A stretch of 64,000 nt of DNA from Streptomyces sp. M92. Its GTDB lineage: Bacteria > Actinomycetota > Actinomycetes > Streptomycetales > Streptomycetaceae. The notes under the pieces are model-generated. The model was not told the origin of the DNA. It was given only the letters and a program-made list of their open reading frames with translations, and ran no database searches. A program made the position numbers and the translations under genes. The stretch spans positions 3,224,001 to 3,288,000 of the forward strand of contig NZ_CP101137.1 in assembly GCF_028473745.1 (NCBI RefSeq), given 5' to 3'. How positions within the stretch are numbered: position 1 is the first letter of the stretch; each line of letters begins with the position of its first letter. Shown here piece by piece: positions 62,993 to 64,000 of the stretch.

Positions 62993-63391
62993 ATGCGAAT
63001 CGGCGAGCTGGCCGCACGCGCCGGGACCACGACGCGGACGCTGCGGTACTACGAGTCGCGGGGCCTGCTGCCCGCGCGGCGGGGCGAGAACGGCTACCGG
63101 ACCTACGACGAGGACGACCTGAGGCTGCTGCGGCAGATCAGGACGCTCCAGGACTTCGGGTTCGACCTGGAGGAGACCCGCCCGTTCGTGGAGTGCCTGC
63201 GCGCCGGGCACCCCGAGGGCGACTCCTGCCCGGCGTCCCTCGTGGTCTACCGGCGCAAGCTGGCGGAGCTGGACACGCTGATCGAGCAGCTGACGTCGGT
63301 GCGGGCGCAGGTGGGTGCGCAGCTCGCGCGGGCCGAGGCGGCGGTTCCGGGGGGTCCGGAGCCCAAGTGCGAACTGGGAGGACACGCATGA
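62993..63391 (+). CDS. MerR-family regulator
   Basis: This 132-residue regulator has an N-terminal winged helix (MRIGELAARAGTTTRTLRYYESRGLLPARRGENGYRTYDEDDLRLL). A coiled dimerisation helix follows, with three cysteines (Cys68, Cys79, Cys126) that could sense thiol stress or metal. ATG 62993 overlaps nothing upstream and no ribosome site is seen, so the transcript may be leaderless. Its stop overlaps the thioredoxin start (ATGA). The pair is probably self-regulated through the upstream palindrome. Confidence 0.88.
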   Translation: MRIGELAARAGTTTRTLRYYESRGLLPARRGENGYRTYDEDDLRLLRQIRTLQDFGFDLEETRPFVECLRAGHPEGDSCPASLVVYRRKLAELDTLIEQLTSVRAQVGAQLARAEAAVPGGPEPKCELGGHA

Positions 63392-63720
63392 CGACGGTCA
63401 CCGGGGTGCCGGAGGTGACGGACGCGGAGTTCGGCGAGGAGGTGCTGGCCGGCGAGCTGCCGGTGCTGGTGGAGTTCACGGCGGACTGGTGCCCGCCGTG
63501 CCGGCAGATGGCCCCGGTGCTCGCCGCCGTGGCCGCCGAGGAGGCCGGCCGGCTCAAGGTGGTGCAGCTGAACGTCGACCGCAACCCGGCGACCACCAAC
63601 GCGTACAAGGTGTTGTCGATGCCGACGTTCATGGTCTTCCGCGGGGGCGAACCGGTGAGGTCGATGGTGGGTGCGCGGCCCAAGCGGCGGCTGCTGGAGG
63701 AGCTGGCCGACGTGCTCTGA
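63388..63720 (+). CDS. Thioredoxin-like protein
   Basis: This 110-residue thioredoxin fold has FTADWCPPCRQMAPVLAAV (Cys35 and Cys38), NVDRNPATTNAYKVLSMPTFMVFRGGEP with the cis-Pro, and a final helix RRLLEELADVL. The Cys-Pro-Pro-Cys active site differs from the usual Cys-Gly-Pro-Cys and may shift redox potential. GGGAGG precedes ATG 63388. It is translationally coupled to the MerR gene, which suggests induction under thiol stress. A strong terminator follows. Confidence 0.92.
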   Translation: MTTVTGVPEVTDAEFGEEVLAGELPVLVEFTADWCPPCRQMAPVLAAVAAEEAGRLKVVQLNVDRNPATTNAYKVLSMPTFMVFRGGEPVRSMVGARPKRRLLEELADVL

Positions 63721-63738
63721 CCGGACCGCCGCACAAAG

Positions 63739-63769
63739 AATCCCCCGGGGCAATTGCGCCCGGGGGATT
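63739..63769 (+). terminator. Terminator after the MerR-thioredoxin operon
   Basis: AATCCCCCGGG (63739-63749) pairs with CCCGGGGGATT (63759-63769), with further GC pairs near an AATT apex, then a short T run. Confidence 0.85.
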
Positions 63770-63789
63770 TCTCTGCGTATATTCGTTGA

Positions 63790-63848
63790 TTCGTGACTTC
63801 AGAAGCTTCGGAGAAAGAGGTCACGAAGAAGTTCAGTAGGCATAGTAT
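63790..63848 (+). promoter_or_regulatory. Promoter region of the HelR-like gene with inverted repeat
   Basis: TTCGTGAC (63790-63797) and GTCACGAA (63820-63827) are a perfect 8-bp inverted repeat 22 bases apart. The right arm overlaps the expected -35, and TAGTAT (63843-63848) could be the -10. The region is unusually A+T-rich for this genome. Confidence 0.5.
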
Positions 63849-63860
63849 ATGCGGCCGGGA

Positions 63861-64000
63861 GTGGAATTGTCAAACACCGAATTTCCGGACGATGAATTGC
63901 GGCACGAGCAGGAATTCATCGACGGGCTGTACGCGCGTGTGGACGCGCTGCGCGGCGACGCCGAGGTGTCGGTCACCGAGGCGCTCGCGCAGGGCAACAC
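63861..64000 (+). CDS. HelD/HelR-like helicase, N-terminal part only
   Basis: Only about 46 residues lie in the window. The protein begins VELSNTEFPDDELRHEQEFIDG and continues to the edge. RHEQEFIDGLYARVDALRGD is the N-terminal helical signature of UvrD/HelD-like helicases of the HelR type, which remove RNA polymerase from DNA and can protect it from rifamycins. GTG 63861 is my choice; ATG 63849 and TTG 63867 are also in frame, and the latter is better spaced from GGGAG. Confidence 0.7.
   Translation, partial: MELSNTEFPDDELRHEQEFIDGLYARVDALRGDAEVSVTEALAQGN

Overview
The window reads as a chromosomal core segment of a Streptomyces species. G+C is very high with third-position bias, GTG starts are frequent and ATGA/GTGA gene overlaps are common. 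It carries the polar-growth coiled-coil pair Scy/FilP and actinobacterial NucS. From memory, gene order matches the SCO5368-SCO5439 part of the S. coelicolor chromosome. Protein differences, for example a Scy of about 1371 residues, suggest a relative rather than that strain. I see no tRNA, rRNA, CRISPR array, insertion sequence or prophage.

Layout. 1-6.4 kb: the ATP synthase operon (atpE-F-H-A-G-D-C), with structured RNA in two intergenic gaps and a terminator. 6.4-12.2 kb: a DUF2550 membrane protein, a secreted chitinase with classical 12-bp direct-repeat operators, its two-component system, two small membrane proteins and a cobalamin adenosyltransferase. 12.5-19.9 kb: 3-hydroxyacyl-CoA dehydrogenase, a STAS protein, a large STAND-like ATPase with an exported tail, NucS, a conserved small protein, an LLM flavin enzyme and a zinc-site protein. 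19.9-24 kb: two tandem ABC-2 exporter pairs. 24-29.3 kb: filP and scy. 29.5-32.4 kb: methylmalonyl-CoA epimerase, thiolase and meaB, then a 590-bp gap with a degenerate repeat. 33-37.7 kb: an MFS transporter, a PepSY protein with a divergent OmpR-type two-component system, and a MarR regulator. 37.7-41.6 kb: three tandem AIM24 genes and two DUF3817 membrane proteins around a YkoF/MTH1187-like protein and a MarR regulator. 41.7-45.3 kb: isobutyryl-CoA mutase large subunit, a TetR regulator and a thioredoxin-TPR protein. 45.3-48.7 kb: a 630-bp leader and a three-gene exported/membrane cassette of unknown function. 48.8-54.8 kb: pyruvate kinase, acetate kinase, phosphotransacetylase and phosphofructokinase. 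54.8-62.9 kb: a regulator, an ABC sugar importer lacking its own ATPase, a CitA/DcuS-type two-component system and a C4-dicarboxylate symporter. 63-64 kb: a MerR-thioredoxin operon and the start of a HelD/HelR-like helicase.

How the genes fit together. One theme is acyl-CoA and B12 metabolism: PduO makes adenosylcobalamin, IcmA and the epimerase handle branched C4 acyl-CoAs, MeaB protects the mutase, and thiolase and dehydrogenase handle C4 units. A second theme is central carbon flux (pfkA, pyk, pta-ackA, ATP synthase). A third is envelope and polar growth (Scy/FilP, AIM24 proteins, exporters, the PepSY system).

The least described parts are the three-gene cassette at 45.97-48.70 kb with its long structured leader, the STAS/STAND-ATPase pair at 13.5-16.8 kb, and the AIM24 triplet. 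Several operator-like palindromes are visible, notably before icmA, pyk, the MerR-thioredoxin operon and the HelR-like gene. Functions given for these are family knowledge or inference and are marked so.
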